From contig NZ_FTMD01000009.1 of the NCBI RefSeq assembly GCF_900156155.1, forward strand, positions 62,001 through 126,000: a stretch of 64,000 nt of DNA, given 5' to 3'. This DNA comes from Aromatoleum tolulyticum. Lineage in GTDB: Bacteria > Pseudomonadota > Gammaproteobacteria > Burkholderiales > Rhodocyclaceae. The notes below the pieces were generated by a model. It saw nothing but the letters and a program-made list of their open reading frames with translations. It did no database searches and was not told the DNA's origin. The position numbers and the translations under genes were made by a program. Position 1 is the first letter of the stretch. Each line of letters opens with the position of its first letter. Below, piece by piece: positions 36,611 to 44,854 of the stretch.

Positions 36611-37318
36611 ATGAACGCAATCAACTTCTTCTTCGGGGTCTATCCCTACATCGCGCTGTCGGTGTTCGTGATCGGCAGCTGGATCCGTTACGACAACGAG
36701 CAGTACACGTGGAAGACGGATTCCTCGCAGCTGCTGTCGAAGAGCAACATGTGGATCGCGAGCAACCTGTTCCACGTCGGCATCCTGTCGATCTTCGCCG
36801 GGCACTTCGCCGGCCTCGTGCTGCCGCATGCGTTGTGGATCGGACTGGGCGTCTCGGACCTGCAGCACCAGTGGATCGCCATCGTCGCCGGCAGCGTGTT
36901 CGGCACCATGTGCCTGATCGGCGGCGCGATCCTGTGGCTGCGCCGCATGTTCAACCCGCGCGTGCGCGCCGCCGGCCGCCGCATGGATGCCTTCATCCTG
37001 AGCTGGCTGATGCTGACCCTGGTTGCCGGCCTGTCGACGCTGCCGGTGTCCATCGGCCACGCCAACCACGGCGACCCCGGCGTGATGCTGGCGCTGTCGG
37101 GCTGGGTGCAGAGCGTGCTCACCTTCCAGCCGAAGCCCGAGCTGCTGGCCGCCGTGGAGCCGGTGTTCCGCTTCCACATGGTGCTCGGCATGACGGTGTT
37201 CCTGCTGTTTCCCTTCACTCGTCTCGTGCACATTCTCACTGCGCCGCTAACCTACGTCGGCCGCGCTTACCAGATCGTGCGTTCGAAGCGGCGCGTCAAG
37301 GCCACCGCATCGGCCTGA
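36611..37318 (+). CDS. narI: Respiratory nitrate reductase gamma subunit (cytochrome b)
   Basis: NarI (235 aa) anchors NarGH to the membrane and oxidises quinol, using two b-type hemes. Five TM helices are visible. Candidate heme His ligands lie in ASNLFHVGILSIFAGHFAGL and in RFHMVLGMTVFLLFPFTRLVHI, with one pair at each end of the protein as in E. coli NarI. AGGAGACGAC precedes the ATG. It ends the structural part of the operon; narX follows after 85 bp that contain two hairpins. Confidence 0.97.
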   Translation: MNAINFFFGVYPYIALSVFVIGSWIRYDNEQYTWKTDSSQLLSKSNMWIASNLFHVGILSIFAGHFAGLVLPHALWIGLGVSDLQHQWIAIVAGSVFGTMCLIGGAILWLRRMFNPRVRAAGRRMDAFILSWLMLTLVAGLSTLPVSIGHANHGDPGVMLALSGWVQSVLTFQPKPELLAAVEPVFRFHMVLGMTVFLLFPFTRLVHILTAPLTYVGRAYQIVRSKRRVKATASA

Positions 37319-37325
37319 GGCTATC

Positions 37326-37389
37326 CCGGGGGCTCCAACCCCCGGCTTGCAGGGTGGCGGCAGGCGACGTAGTCTGCACGCCACCCTGC
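37326..37389 (+). promoter_or_regulatory. Two hairpins in the narI-narX spacer
   Basis: Hairpin 1: CCGGGGG/CCCCCGG with a 6-nt loop (37326-37345). Hairpin 2: a perfect 11-bp stem GCAGGGTGGCG/CGCCACCCTGC with a 19-nt loop (37349-37389), ending 14 bp before the narX ATG. There is no T run. They may limit read-through or protect the upstream mRNA, reducing expression of narXL relative to narGHJI. Confidence 0.6.
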
Positions 37390-37403
37390 TTCATCGAGCG
37401 TTC

Positions 37404-39350
37404 ATGCTTCCCCTCGGCAACAGCCTCAGCACCAAGATCACCGGTATCCTGCTGGTGTTCTTCCTCGTCGCCCTGACGGCAATCGGCATCACGCTGTTCA
37501 TGTCCTGGCAGCTGCAGGGCGCGGCGGCCGCGATCAACGACGCCGGCAGCCTGCGCATGCGTGCCTACCGCATCGACCAGCTGCTGTCGCGCGCGGACGG
37601 CCGCTCGCTGACCGAACCGCTGGTGTTCGCCCAGGCCCTGCGGCAGGAGCTCGACGACTTCCAGCACGTCTTCGACGAATTGCGCCAGGGCAACCCGGAG
37701 CGCCCCCTCTTCATCCCGCGCGACCGCGGCATCCCCGAGGACCTCGAGCGCATGGCGGCCTACTGGCTCAGCAACATCCGCCCCGTGCTGGACACCCTGA
37801 CCGCCGAGCCGGAGCCCGGCCGGCTCGCCAAGAACCTCCCGGAGTTCGATCGCACCATCAAGACCTTCGTCACCAGCATCAACGATGTCGTGCTGAAGAT
37901 GGAACAGAGCTATGCGCGTAACACCGACATCCTGCGCGCATCGCAGGTGTCCCTGATCGCACTGGCGGTGATCGGCACCCTGTTCCTGATCCGCTTCTTC
38001 TTCGTGCTCGTGATCCGCCCCGTCACCGAATTGCAGACTGGCATCAAGCGGATGGAGCAGGAAGACTTCAACGCCCGTGTCCCGGTACTCGCCAAGGACG
38101 AATTCGGCGAACTGTCCGACGGCTTCAACCGCATGGCCGTCCACCTGCAGGGCCTGTACGGCACGCTCGAGGAGCGCGTCGCGGTCAAGACCCGCAGCCT
38201 CGAGGAGAAGAACCGCCAGCTCGAAATCCTCTACGACATGGCGGCCTTCCTGCGCCAGCCGCAGGATGTCGACGCCCTGTGCCGCGGCTTCCTGCAGCGC
38301 GTGCAGAAGATGTTTGGCGCGGCCGCGAGCTCCGCGCGGCTGCTCGACAGGGATTCGCGCCAGCTTTGCATGACCGTGCATGCGGGACTGGAGGAGACAT
38401 TCATCGACCGCGAGGCGACGCTCGAATGCGGCGAATGCGTATGCGGGCAGGCGGCCCGCGGCGGCATCTCGCTCATCTGCGATATTGACCGGCCCGATAC
38501 CACTCCCGATCTCGGCGTCTGCCGTCGTGCCGGCTTCAAGCTCGTTTCCGCCACGCCGATCGGCGCGAACCAGCAAACGCTGGGCATCTACAACCTGTAT
38601 TTCCGCGAGGCGCGTGTGCTCGGCGATTCCGACCGCCAGCTCCTCGAAACGCTGGGACAGCAGCTCGGCATCGCGATCGAGAATCAGCGCCTGCACGCGA
38701 GCGACCGCGAGCTCGCGGTGTCGGAGGAACGCAACCTCCTCGCACGCGAACTGCACGACTCGATCGCGCAGGGGCTCGCCTTCATGAACCTGCAGGTGCA
38801 GATGCTCGACGACGCGCTGCGGCACAGCGACGTGAAACAGGCGGAGGCCACCCTCGCAATGCTTCGCCAGGGCGTGCAGGAGAGCTACGACGACGTGCGC
38901 GAACTGCTGGTACATTTCCGCACGCGCGTCGCCAAGCAGGATCTCGCCGGCGCGATCGGCGCCGCGCTGCGCCGGCTTGCCGACCAGAGCGGGATTGCGA
39001 CGGAACTGGAACTGGAAGGCGGCGGCGCCCCGCTCGACGCCGAGGTCGAGACGCAAGCGCTGTACATCCTGCAGGAAGCCCTGTCCAACGTGCGCAAGCA
39101 CGCCCAGGCGCAATCCGTGCACGTCGCCGTGCGCCGCGGCGTGCACGGATTGACGCTCGTCGTGCGCGACGACGGCGTGGGCTTCGACGAGGGCGCGCGC
39201 ACCGCCCGCGAAAAGGAAAATCACATCGGCCTGCAGGTCATGCGCGAGCGCGCGCTGCGCATCGGCGGAAAATTCTCGCTCAGCTCCACGCCCGGCCGCG
39301 GCACCGAAGTGCGCCTCGAGCTCCCCCGAATCAACCAGGAACCGAACTGA
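37404..39350 (+). CDS. narX: Nitrate/nitrite sensor histidine kinase NarX
   Basis: NarX (648 aa) senses periplasmic nitrate and phosphorylates NarL. TM1 is at about residues 13-34; the nitrate-binding P-box INDAGSLRMRAYRI is at residues 44-57; TM2 is at about 175-200; then HAMP, a GAF-like/central Cys-containing region (ECGECVCGQ, VCRRAGF) at about 265-430, HisKA_3 with His451 in LARELHDSIAQGL, and a HATPase (DDGVGFDEG). ATG 37404 places TM1 at the N-terminus. No strong ribosome site is seen, which fits low expression. The stop overlaps narL (TGATG). Confidence 0.94.
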   Translation: MLPLGNSLSTKITGILLVFFLVALTAIGITLFMSWQLQGAAAAINDAGSLRMRAYRIDQLLSRADGRSLTEPLVFAQALRQELDDFQHVFDELRQGNPERPLFIPRDRGIPEDLERMAAYWLSNIRPVLDTLTAEPEPGRLAKNLPEFDRTIKTFVTSINDVVLKMEQSYARNTDILRASQVSLIALAVIGTLFLIRFFFVLVIRPVTELQTGIKRMEQEDFNARVPVLAKDEFGELSDGFNRMAVHLQGLYGTLEERVAVKTRSLEEKNRQLEILYDMAAFLRQPQDVDALCRGFLQRVQKMFGAAASSARLLDRDSRQLCMTVHAGLEETFIDREATLECGECVCGQAARGGISLICDIDRPDTTPDLGVCRRAGFKLVSATPIGANQQTLGIYNLYFREARVLGDSDRQLLETLGQQLGIAIENQRLHASDRELAVSEERNLLARELHDSIAQGLAFMNLQVQMLDDALRHSDVKQAEATLAMLRQGVQESYDDVRELLVHFRTRVAKQDLAGAIGAALRRLADQSGIATELELEGGGAPLDAEVETQALYILQEALSNVRKHAQAQSVHVAVRRGVHGLTLVVRDDGVGFDEGARTAREKENHIGLQVMRERALRIGGKFSLSSTPGRGTEVRLELPRINQEPN

Positions 39351-40039
39351 TGCCCGCTCCGATCCGAGTGCTCCTCGTCGACGACCACGCCCTCTTCCGC
39401 AGCGGCATCAAGTCGCTGCTGCAGCGCCACCCGGAGTTCGAGATCGTCGGCGAGGCGGGCGACGGCATGGAAGGCGTCAAGCGCGCCGGGCAGCTGCGGC
39501 CCGACGTCGTGCTGCTCGACCTGCACATGCCCGGCCTCTCCGGGCGCGACGCCGCGGCCATGATGGCCGAGGAGGCGCCGGGGTCGCACGTGCTGATGCT
39601 GACCGTGTCCGAGGACGCCGAGGATCTCATCGAAACCCTGCGTGCGGGCGCCTGCGGTTACCTGCTGAAGAACATCGAGGCCGAGACGCTCACCGCCGCA
39701 ATCACGAAGGCGGCGGCCGGCGAATCGGTGATCTCGCCGCAGATGATGGGCAAACTCGTGCAGGGCGTGCGCGGCGCCCCGCCCAAGGCGAGCACGGAAG
39801 CGGCGGCGCCGGCCGTCGTCGCCTCCGAACTCAACAAGCTCTCGCCGCGCGAGCGCGAAATCCTCGTACTCGTCGCGCGCGGCCAGAGCAACAAGGAAAT
39901 CGCGCGCACGCTGGATCTCGCCGAGAGCACGGTCAAGATCCACGTCCAGAACGTCCTGCGCAAGCTCGGCCTGACGAGCCGCGTCCAGGCAGCCGTGTTT
40001 GCGGTCGAACAGGGAATCGTGCAGGATCCCCGGATCTGA
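39350..40039 (+). CDS. narL: Nitrate response regulator NarL
   Basis: NarL (229 aa) is the DNA-binding partner of NarX. The receiver domain has the acidic pocket Asp11/Asp12, phospho-acceptor Asp57 (VVLLDLHMPG) and Lys in CGYLLKNIEA. An Ala/Pro-rich linker (about 140-158) leads to a LuxR-type HTH (about 160-225; LSPREREILVLVARGQSNKE, STVKIHVQNVLRKL). The start overlaps the narX stop, so the two are coupled. It should act on the nar operon promoter, perhaps at the ACTAGT palindrome, but this is not shown. Confidence 0.94.
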   Translation: MPAPIRVLLVDDHALFRSGIKSLLQRHPEFEIVGEAGDGMEGVKRAGQLRPDVVLLDLHMPGLSGRDAAAMMAEEAPGSHVLMLTVSEDAEDLIETLRAGACGYLLKNIEAETLTAAITKAAAGESVISPQMMGKLVQGVRGAPPKASTEAAAPAVVASELNKLSPREREILVLVARGQSNKEIARTLDLAESTVKIHVQNVLRKLGLTSRVQAAVFAVEQGIVQDPRI

Positions 40040-40061
40040 AGGGCGGCCGACGGAGGCCCGC

Positions 40062-40571
40062 TTGAACCAACCGACCCGCAGCGGCGTCTTCAGCCGGATG
40101 GTGTTGCCATTCGCGCTGGTGCCGCCGGTCATGATCCCGCTGGCGATGCACGACCACGCCGCAGTCTATCGCCTCGACCCTGCAGGCGCGAACTGGGAAT
40201 GGATCGCGCTGCTGGTGTTCGTCGCCGAGCTCGTCGCGGTGACGGCTGTCGCCGGCATGCTGCGGCTCACGACGCCCGCCGACGCCATGCGCCCCACGCG
40301 CGCGCGCGCCCTCGCGATCGCCGCCCGCGCCGCCGCGCCGCTGTGGGCCTCCGCGGTGGTGCTCGCCGTGCCCAGCCTCGGTGCCCTCGTCATCGCCCAC
40401 CTCCTCGCCCATGCCGTCGCGCTGCGCAGGCTCTACCTGGACATCCGCGACGAGTTGCGGCTGGACAACGACATCCAGGCGCTGCACATCACGTACATGG
40501 CCTACAGCGTTGCCGCCATCCTGTGGGCGCCGCTCTTCGTCATGATCTTCATTTCCCTCTCACCCGGCTGA
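40062..40571 (+). CDS. Small integral membrane protein after narL, function unknown
   Basis: This 169-aa protein has about four hydrophobic segments (about residues 13-29, 46-66, 90-115 and 148-165), a short Ala/Arg-rich loop between the second and third, and a His-rich patch in ALVIAHLLAHAV. It may belong to the Yip1-like small membrane proteins (FSRMVLPFALVPPVMIPL at the start), but I am not sure. TTG 40062 is chosen because GGAGG lies six bases upstream; ATG 40098 is a shorter alternative. It follows narL by 22 bp and is probably transcribed with it. It converges with the regA gene. Confidence 0.65.
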   Translation: MNQPTRSGVFSRMVLPFALVPPVMIPLAMHDHAAVYRLDPAGANWEWIALLVFVAELVAVTAVAGMLRLTTPADAMRPTRARALAIAARAAAPLWASAVVLAVPSLGALVIAHLLAHAVALRRLYLDIRDELRLDNDIQALHITYMAYSVAAILWAPLFVMIFISLSPG

Positions 40572-40612
40572 AACCGCTGGCCCGATGCCGTGCGCGCTCG
40601 CCCCCGCTCCGG

Positions 40613-41155
40613 TCAAGCAGCCGTCGGCGGGCGTCCCAACTTTCGCTGCAGCGTTCGCCGGTGCATTTTCAGCGCCCGCGCCGTGGCGGAGATATTGCCT
40701 TCGTGCTCCGCAAGCACGCGCTGGATATGCTCCCATTCGAGGCGGTCGACCGACATCGGCGCCTCGGGTGCGGCATCCGCGAAGACGACATCCTCGGCGT
40801 GCAGCGCGCGGATGATCGCATCGACGTCGGCGGGCTTGGCCAGGTATTGCGTCGCGCCGAGCTTCACCGCGTCCACCGCGGTGGCGATGCTGGCGTAGCC
40901 GGTAAGGACGAGGATCCGCGCGTCCGGGCTCATCTCCAGCAAGGGGCGGATCAGGCGCAGCCCCGACTCGCCGGCGAGATTCAGGTCGAGCACGATGAAC
41001 TCCGGCGCGTGATCCCGGGCGAGCTCGATCGCCGCTTCGGGATCGGTCGCGCCATAGGCGTCGAAACCCCGCTGGTCGAGCGCACCCACGAGCACGCGGT
41101 TGAACGCGAAGTCGTCGTCGATTACAAGCAGGCTGGGTCGGGGATCGGCTGTCAT
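40613..41155 (-). CDS. regA: RegA/PrrA/ActR-type redox response regulator
   Basis: This 180-aa regulator pairs with the RegB-like kinase gene directly upstream. The receiver domain has the phospho-acceptor Asp57 (FIVLDLNLAGESGL) and Lys in TQYLAKPADVD; the C-terminus is a Fis-type HTH at about residues 135-175 (EGNISATARALKMHRRTLQR), the nearly invariant signature of RegA. RegA homologues control respiration, denitrification and carbon fixation in response to redox state. The ATG overlaps the kinase stop codon (ATGA). Its location beside nosZ suggests control of N2O reduction, by inference. Confidence 0.9.
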   Translation of the reverse strand: MTADPRPSLLVIDDDFAFNRVLVGALDQRGFDAYGATDPEAAIELARDHAPEFIVLDLNLAGESGLRLIRPLLEMSPDARILVLTGYASIATAVDAVKLGATQYLAKPADVDAIIRALHAEDVVFADAAPEAPMSVDRLEWEHIQRVLAEHEGNISATARALKMHRRTLQRKLGRPPTAA

Positions 41156-42456
41156 TGGCGGTCACTCTTCAGCTGGATGATCAGGCGGGCAATGGTGCCG
41201 CCACCGGGGCGCGGGAGAAAATCGAGGGTGGCGCCGTGATGCTCCACCGCTGCGTGCGCGAGGAACAGGCCGACGCCCATTCCTCCGGAACGCCCCGTCA
41301 GAGGGCCGAGCTGTGCCGTCTCGCGCACCCCGTCGGAAATGCCCGAACCGCGGTCGCCGACGTCGATCACGAGGCGCTCGCCCGACCGCACGGCCTCGAT
41401 ATCGACATCTGCTGTTCCCCCCGCGTCCGCGTTTGCGTTCGCGGCGTTGTCGATCAGATTGTGCAGCGCTTCGCCGAGGCTCGCATCCGCCACAATCTCG
41501 GTCCCCGCCAGCGCCGAATCCCGCCGTATCACGGCTGACGCATGCGGACGCAATTGTTGCCAGCGCCCGACGACGGCCTCGAGCCACCCGCCGACCGACA
41601 CCGCGCCGCCCCCTTCCGCCCGTTGCTGCCCCGCCTCGCGGGTCAGGCCGGTGAGAATCGTCTTGCAGTGGTCGATCTGCTCGCGCATCAGCGCCAGATC
41701 CTCCGCGGCATCGCCCGCCAATGCCGGCCGCCGCGCAAGCTCGTCCACCAGAATGCGCAGCGTGCCGAGCGGCGTGCCGAGCCTGTGCGCTGCACCGGCT
41801 GCAAGTTGGCCCAGCCCGACCAGATAGGCATCGCGGGCACGGGCAGCGTGGGCGGCAGCGAGCGCCTGCTCGCGGCGCGACAGCGCGGCGTTCAGGCGAG
41901 AAACGAACCAGACCACGGTCGCCGCCGAAACGGCGAAGGTCAGCCACATGCCTACGAGATGCCAGTACATCGCCAGATCCGCATTGGCCAGGTGTACCGG
42001 ATGATGGAACTGCCACAGCAGCGAGTAGATCGCACCCGCCAGCACCGCGAGGGCCCACGCTTCCCGCGCGGACAACACCGCCGCTCCGACCGCGACCAGC
42101 GGCAACAGCAGCGAAATCGCCGGATTCGTGACGCCGCCGCTGTAATAAAGGAAGGTCCCCCAGGCGACGAGGTCCGACGAAAGCTGATTGAACGCACCGC
42201 CGTGGCGCTGAATCCAGCGCAATCCTCCGGCACGCAGCGCGAGATTCGCGGCGCCGAGGATCAATGTCACGCCGAGCAGCGGCATCACCGGCTGTGCCGG
42301 CGCCAACAGCGGAAATGCGATGAGGGCGATCGCCGCCATCGCGGCCACCGACACCCAGCGAAGTTGCAGCAGTCGGGACGGGTCCGTGCGCACAGCGGCC
42401 AGTGGTCCTGACCGCGGTCCGGCACTCCCAAGAGGTACGTACATCGGGAAGTCCAT
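41152..42456 (-). CDS. regB: RegB/PrrB-type redox sensor histidine kinase
   Basis: This 434-aa kinase has six N-terminal membrane helices (about residues 33-190), the quinone-linked motif GGVTNP at residues 107-112, and a cytoplasmic kinase core with His224 in AAGAAHRLGTPLGTL and a HATPase with DRGSGISD and GGMGVGLFLAHAA. The redox-active Cys described near the H-box in Rhodobacter RegB is not evident; the nearest Cys is in IDHCKTIL. ATG 42456 has AGAGGT upstream. It is divergent from nosZ across a 232-bp region and translationally coupled to regA. Confidence 0.9.
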   Translation of the reverse strand: MDFPMYVPLGSAGPRSGPLAAVRTDPSRLLQLRWVSVAAMAAIALIAFPLLAPAQPVMPLLGVTLILGAANLALRAGGLRWIQRHGGAFNQLSSDLVAWGTFLYYSGGVTNPAISLLLPLVAVGAAVLSAREAWALAVLAGAIYSLLWQFHHPVHLANADLAMYWHLVGMWLTFAVSAATVVWFVSRLNAALSRREQALAAAHAARARDAYLVGLGQLAAGAAHRLGTPLGTLRILVDELARRPALAGDAAEDLALMREQIDHCKTILTGLTREAGQQRAEGGGAVSVGGWLEAVVGRWQQLRPHASAVIRRDSALAGTEIVADASLGEALHNLIDNAANANADAGGTADVDIEAVRSGERLVIDVGDRGSGISDGVRETAQLGPLTGRSGGMGVGLFLAHAAVEHHGATLDFLPRPGGGTIARLIIQLKSDRQ

Positions 42457-42496
42457 CACGAAAACCTCTGTGTGCCTGTCATACGACCCCGATTCC

Positions 42497-42539
42497 TTGT
42501 TCAAGATCAAGGTATCTGGACAACCGATATTCCTACAAT
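42497..42539 (+). promoter_or_regulatory. FNR/Dnr-type box and promoter of nosZ
   Basis: TTGTT-CAAG-ATCAA at 42497-42510 matches the FNR consensus at 9 of 10 positions. A good -10 TACAAT is at 42534-42539, giving a start near 42545; the box centre (42503.5) is then 41.5 bp upstream, the class II activator position. The nosZ leader would be about 144 nt and contains three 15-bp repeats. Confidence 0.85.
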
Positions 42540-42548
42540 CCTCCTGCG

Positions 42549-42593
42549 ACAAAATGTCACAGGACAAAATGTCACAGGACAAATTGCCACAGG
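42549..42593 (+). repeat. Three tandem 15-bp repeats in the nosZ leader
   Basis: Units ACAAAATGTCACAGG (42549-42563), an exact second copy (42564-42578) and a third copy with two changes, ACAAATTGCCACAGG (42579-42593). The junctions create the dyad TGTC-ACAG-GACA twice (42555-42566 and 42570-42581). They start about 4 bp after the predicted nosZ transcription start and may be sites for a repressor or an RNA-binding protein. Confidence 0.85.
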
Positions 42594-42688
42594 CATCAAG
42601 CCTCTGGCATCACCGAATAGCCGGACCCAAGTGCCAGCCGGACGTATTTACCAGTACCGTCATACCTGAAATGGGAGCGACAAGCCAA

Positions 42689-44632
42689 ATGAGCGATCAA
42701 AAAACCACCCCTGTCGGCGAGACGCTTGACCCGAGCCGTCGCAAGTTCTTCACGAAGGCGGCCGCTGCCGGATTGGCGGGCGCCGGACTCTCGGTCGGCC
42801 TTTCCGCCTGCAAGCAGGAACAGGCACCTGCACCGGCCGCGGCTCCCGCTGCGCACCCCGCAGCCGAAGCGTCTGAAGTCGGCAAGTACGAGGTCCCCCC
42901 GGGCCAGCTGGATACCTACTACTCCTTCTCGAGCGGCGGCCACTCCGGCAACGTCCGCGTCTATGGCCTGCCCTCGGGCCGCGAGCTGAAGTGCATCCCC
43001 GTCTTCAACACCGACTGCCTGGTCGGATGGGGCATCACCAATGAATCGAAGGCGATCATCGGCACCAAGCCCGATGGCAGCCTGAAGTACACGACGGGTG
43101 ATACGCACCACGTGCACCCCTCGTACAAGGACGGCACGTACGACGGCAAGTACCTGTTCGTGAATGACAAGATCCATGGCCGCATCGCGCGTGTCCGTCT
43201 CGACACGATGGAATGCGACAAGATCACCGAGCTGCCGAACATGCAGGGCTATCACGGCACCTTCCCAGACAAGCGTGACCCGGTCGATGCGGCTATCAAC
43301 TACACGACCCGCGTGTTCTGCGGCGGCGAATTCTCGATCCCCCTGCCGAACAACGGCAAGAACATGGACAAGATCGAGGACTACCGCTCGCTCTTCACCT
43401 GCGTCGACTCCGAGTCGATGGAAGTGCGGTGGCAGGTGCTGATCGACGGTAACTGCGACCTCGTGGCCACCTCGTACGACGGCAAGCTCGCGGCCACCAA
43501 CCAGTACAACACCGAGATGGGAGTCCATTACCCGGACACGATGGCGGCCGAACGCGACGCCTGCCTGTTCTTCCACGTCGCCCGCATCGAAGAGGCGGTC
43601 AAGGCTGGAAAGGTTACCTACATCGGCGACTCCAAGGTTCCGGTCGTCGACGGCCGCAAGGCGTCGAACGGCGATCCGAAGACCGCACTGACCTGCTACG
43701 TCCCGATCCCGAAAAACCCGCACGGCGTGAACATCAGCCCCGATGGCAAGTACTACGCTTGCTCCGGCAAGCTGTCCCCGACCGCCACGGTCATTGCCCA
43801 CGAGCTCGTGCTGAAGTGGTTCGACGGCGATCTGAAGGAACCGCGCGATGCAGTCGTCGCCGAACCCGAAATCGGCCTCGGCCCCCTGCACACCGGCTTC
43901 GACAACAAGGGCAACGCCTACACAACCCTGTTCCTCGACAGCCAGATCGTGAAGTGGAACGTCGAGGCTGCGATCAAGTCGTACCAGGGCGACAAGAGCG
44001 CCACGCCCGTGGTCGACCGGATCGACGTGCACTACCAGCCGGGCCACGGCTTCACGTCGATGGGCGAGACGAAGGAAGCCGACGGTAAGTTCTTCATTTC
44101 GGACAACAAGTTCTCGAAGGACCGCTTCCTGCCGGTCGGCCCGCTGCACGCAGAAACCGCGCAGATGATCGACATCAGCGGCGACAAGATGAAGCTGGTT
44201 GCCGACCACTCCGTGCTGTCCGAGCCGCACGACTCGATCGTCGTCCGCCGCGACATCATCAAGACTCGCCAGATCTACAACATGGACGAGTTCCCGAACG
44301 CGGTGAAGGATTTCAAGGAAAGCGGCGTCTTCCGCGACGGCAAAAAGGTCACCATCAAGCTGATCAGCCAGGCGCCGGCCTACAGCCTGCCCGAGTTCAC
44401 GGTGAAGAAGGGTGATGAGGTCACGATCATCCTGACCAACCACGACAAGGTGGAAGACCTGACGCACGGCTTCGCGATTCCGAAGTACGACATCAACTTC
44501 ATCGTCAATCCGCAGGAGACGAAGTCGGTCACCTTCAAGGCTGACAAGCCGGGCGTCTATTGGTGCTATTGCACGCACTTCTGCCACGCGCTGCACCTGG
44601 AGATGCGCAGCCGGATGATGGTCGAGGCCTGA
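42689..44632 (+). CDS. nosZ: Nitrous-oxide reductase (clade I, Tat-exported)
   Basis: NosZ (647 aa) reduces N2O to N2 in the periplasm. A Tat signal is clear: SRRKFFTKAAAAG with Arg17-Arg18 and a hydrophobic stretch ending in LSVGLSACK, which marks clade I. The seven-bladed propeller has the CuZ histidine motifs (TGDTHHVHPSY, GYHGTFPDKRD). The C-terminal cupredoxin domain binds CuA: WCYCTHFCHALHLEMRSRM. ATG 42689 (MSDQKTTP) is chosen; ATG 42671 is an in-frame alternative six codons upstream. It is alone in its transcript, between an FNR-type promoter and a strong terminator, and precedes nosR. Confidence 0.98.
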   Translation: MSDQKTTPVGETLDPSRRKFFTKAAAAGLAGAGLSVGLSACKQEQAPAPAAAPAAHPAAEASEVGKYEVPPGQLDTYYSFSSGGHSGNVRVYGLPSGRELKCIPVFNTDCLVGWGITNESKAIIGTKPDGSLKYTTGDTHHVHPSYKDGTYDGKYLFVNDKIHGRIARVRLDTMECDKITELPNMQGYHGTFPDKRDPVDAAINYTTRVFCGGEFSIPLPNNGKNMDKIEDYRSLFTCVDSESMEVRWQVLIDGNCDLVATSYDGKLAATNQYNTEMGVHYPDTMAAERDACLFFHVARIEEAVKAGKVTYIGDSKVPVVDGRKASNGDPKTALTCYVPIPKNPHGVNISPDGKYYACSGKLSPTATVIAHELVLKWFDGDLKEPRDAVVAEPEIGLGPLHTGFDNKGNAYTTLFLDSQIVKWNVEAAIKSYQGDKSATPVVDRIDVHYQPGHGFTSMGETKEADGKFFISDNKFSKDRFLPVGPLHAETAQMIDISGDKMKLVADHSVLSEPHDSIVVRRDIIKTRQIYNMDEFPNAVKDFKESGVFRDGKKVTIKLISQAPAYSLPEFTVKKGDEVTIILTNHDKVEDLTHGFAIPKYDINFIVNPQETKSVTFKADKPGVYWCYCTHFCHALHLEMRSRMMVEA

Positions 44633-44717
44633 TCGCCTCCGGTGAGACTGCGCCGGCGCCCTTGGGCGGCCGGTGCGGCGATCCCACCCCTGCAAAGGGG
44701 TAAGGATGGGTGAACTT

Positions 44718-44743
44718 GGAGGGGCGTGTGCCCCTCCTTTTTT
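44718..44743 (+). terminator. Rho-independent terminator after nosZ
   Basis: GGAGGGGC-GTGT-GCCCCTCC followed by six T. A perfect 8-bp GC stem makes this a strong terminator, separating nosZ from the nosR operon. Confidence 0.92.
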
Positions 44744-44782
44744 GTCGTCCACGCTGCTCTGCAGCAGATGTTTTTGCACCAA

Positions 44783-44824
44783 TTGATCGGAAACAATTAC
44801 CTGAGCAAATCCGGTTCGTAGACT
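44783..44824 (+). promoter_or_regulatory. FNR/Dnr-type box and promoter of nosR
   Basis: TTGAT-CGGA-AACAA at 44783-44796 matches the FNR consensus at 9 of 10 positions. A -10-like TAGACT is at 44819-44824, giving a start near 44831, 41.5 bp from the box centre. The leader to ATG 44855 would be about 24 nt and contains GGAAAG as ribosome site. Confidence 0.8.
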
Positions 44825-44854
44825 GTGTGCAGTCCCGCCCGCTTGGAAAGTGTG

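Noticed and set aside
44633-44717. Second copy of the narG-narH inverted repeat after nosZ
   Set aside because: Short pieces (CCCCTGCAAAGGGG, GGATGGGTG) look similar, but the long inverted arms are absent.
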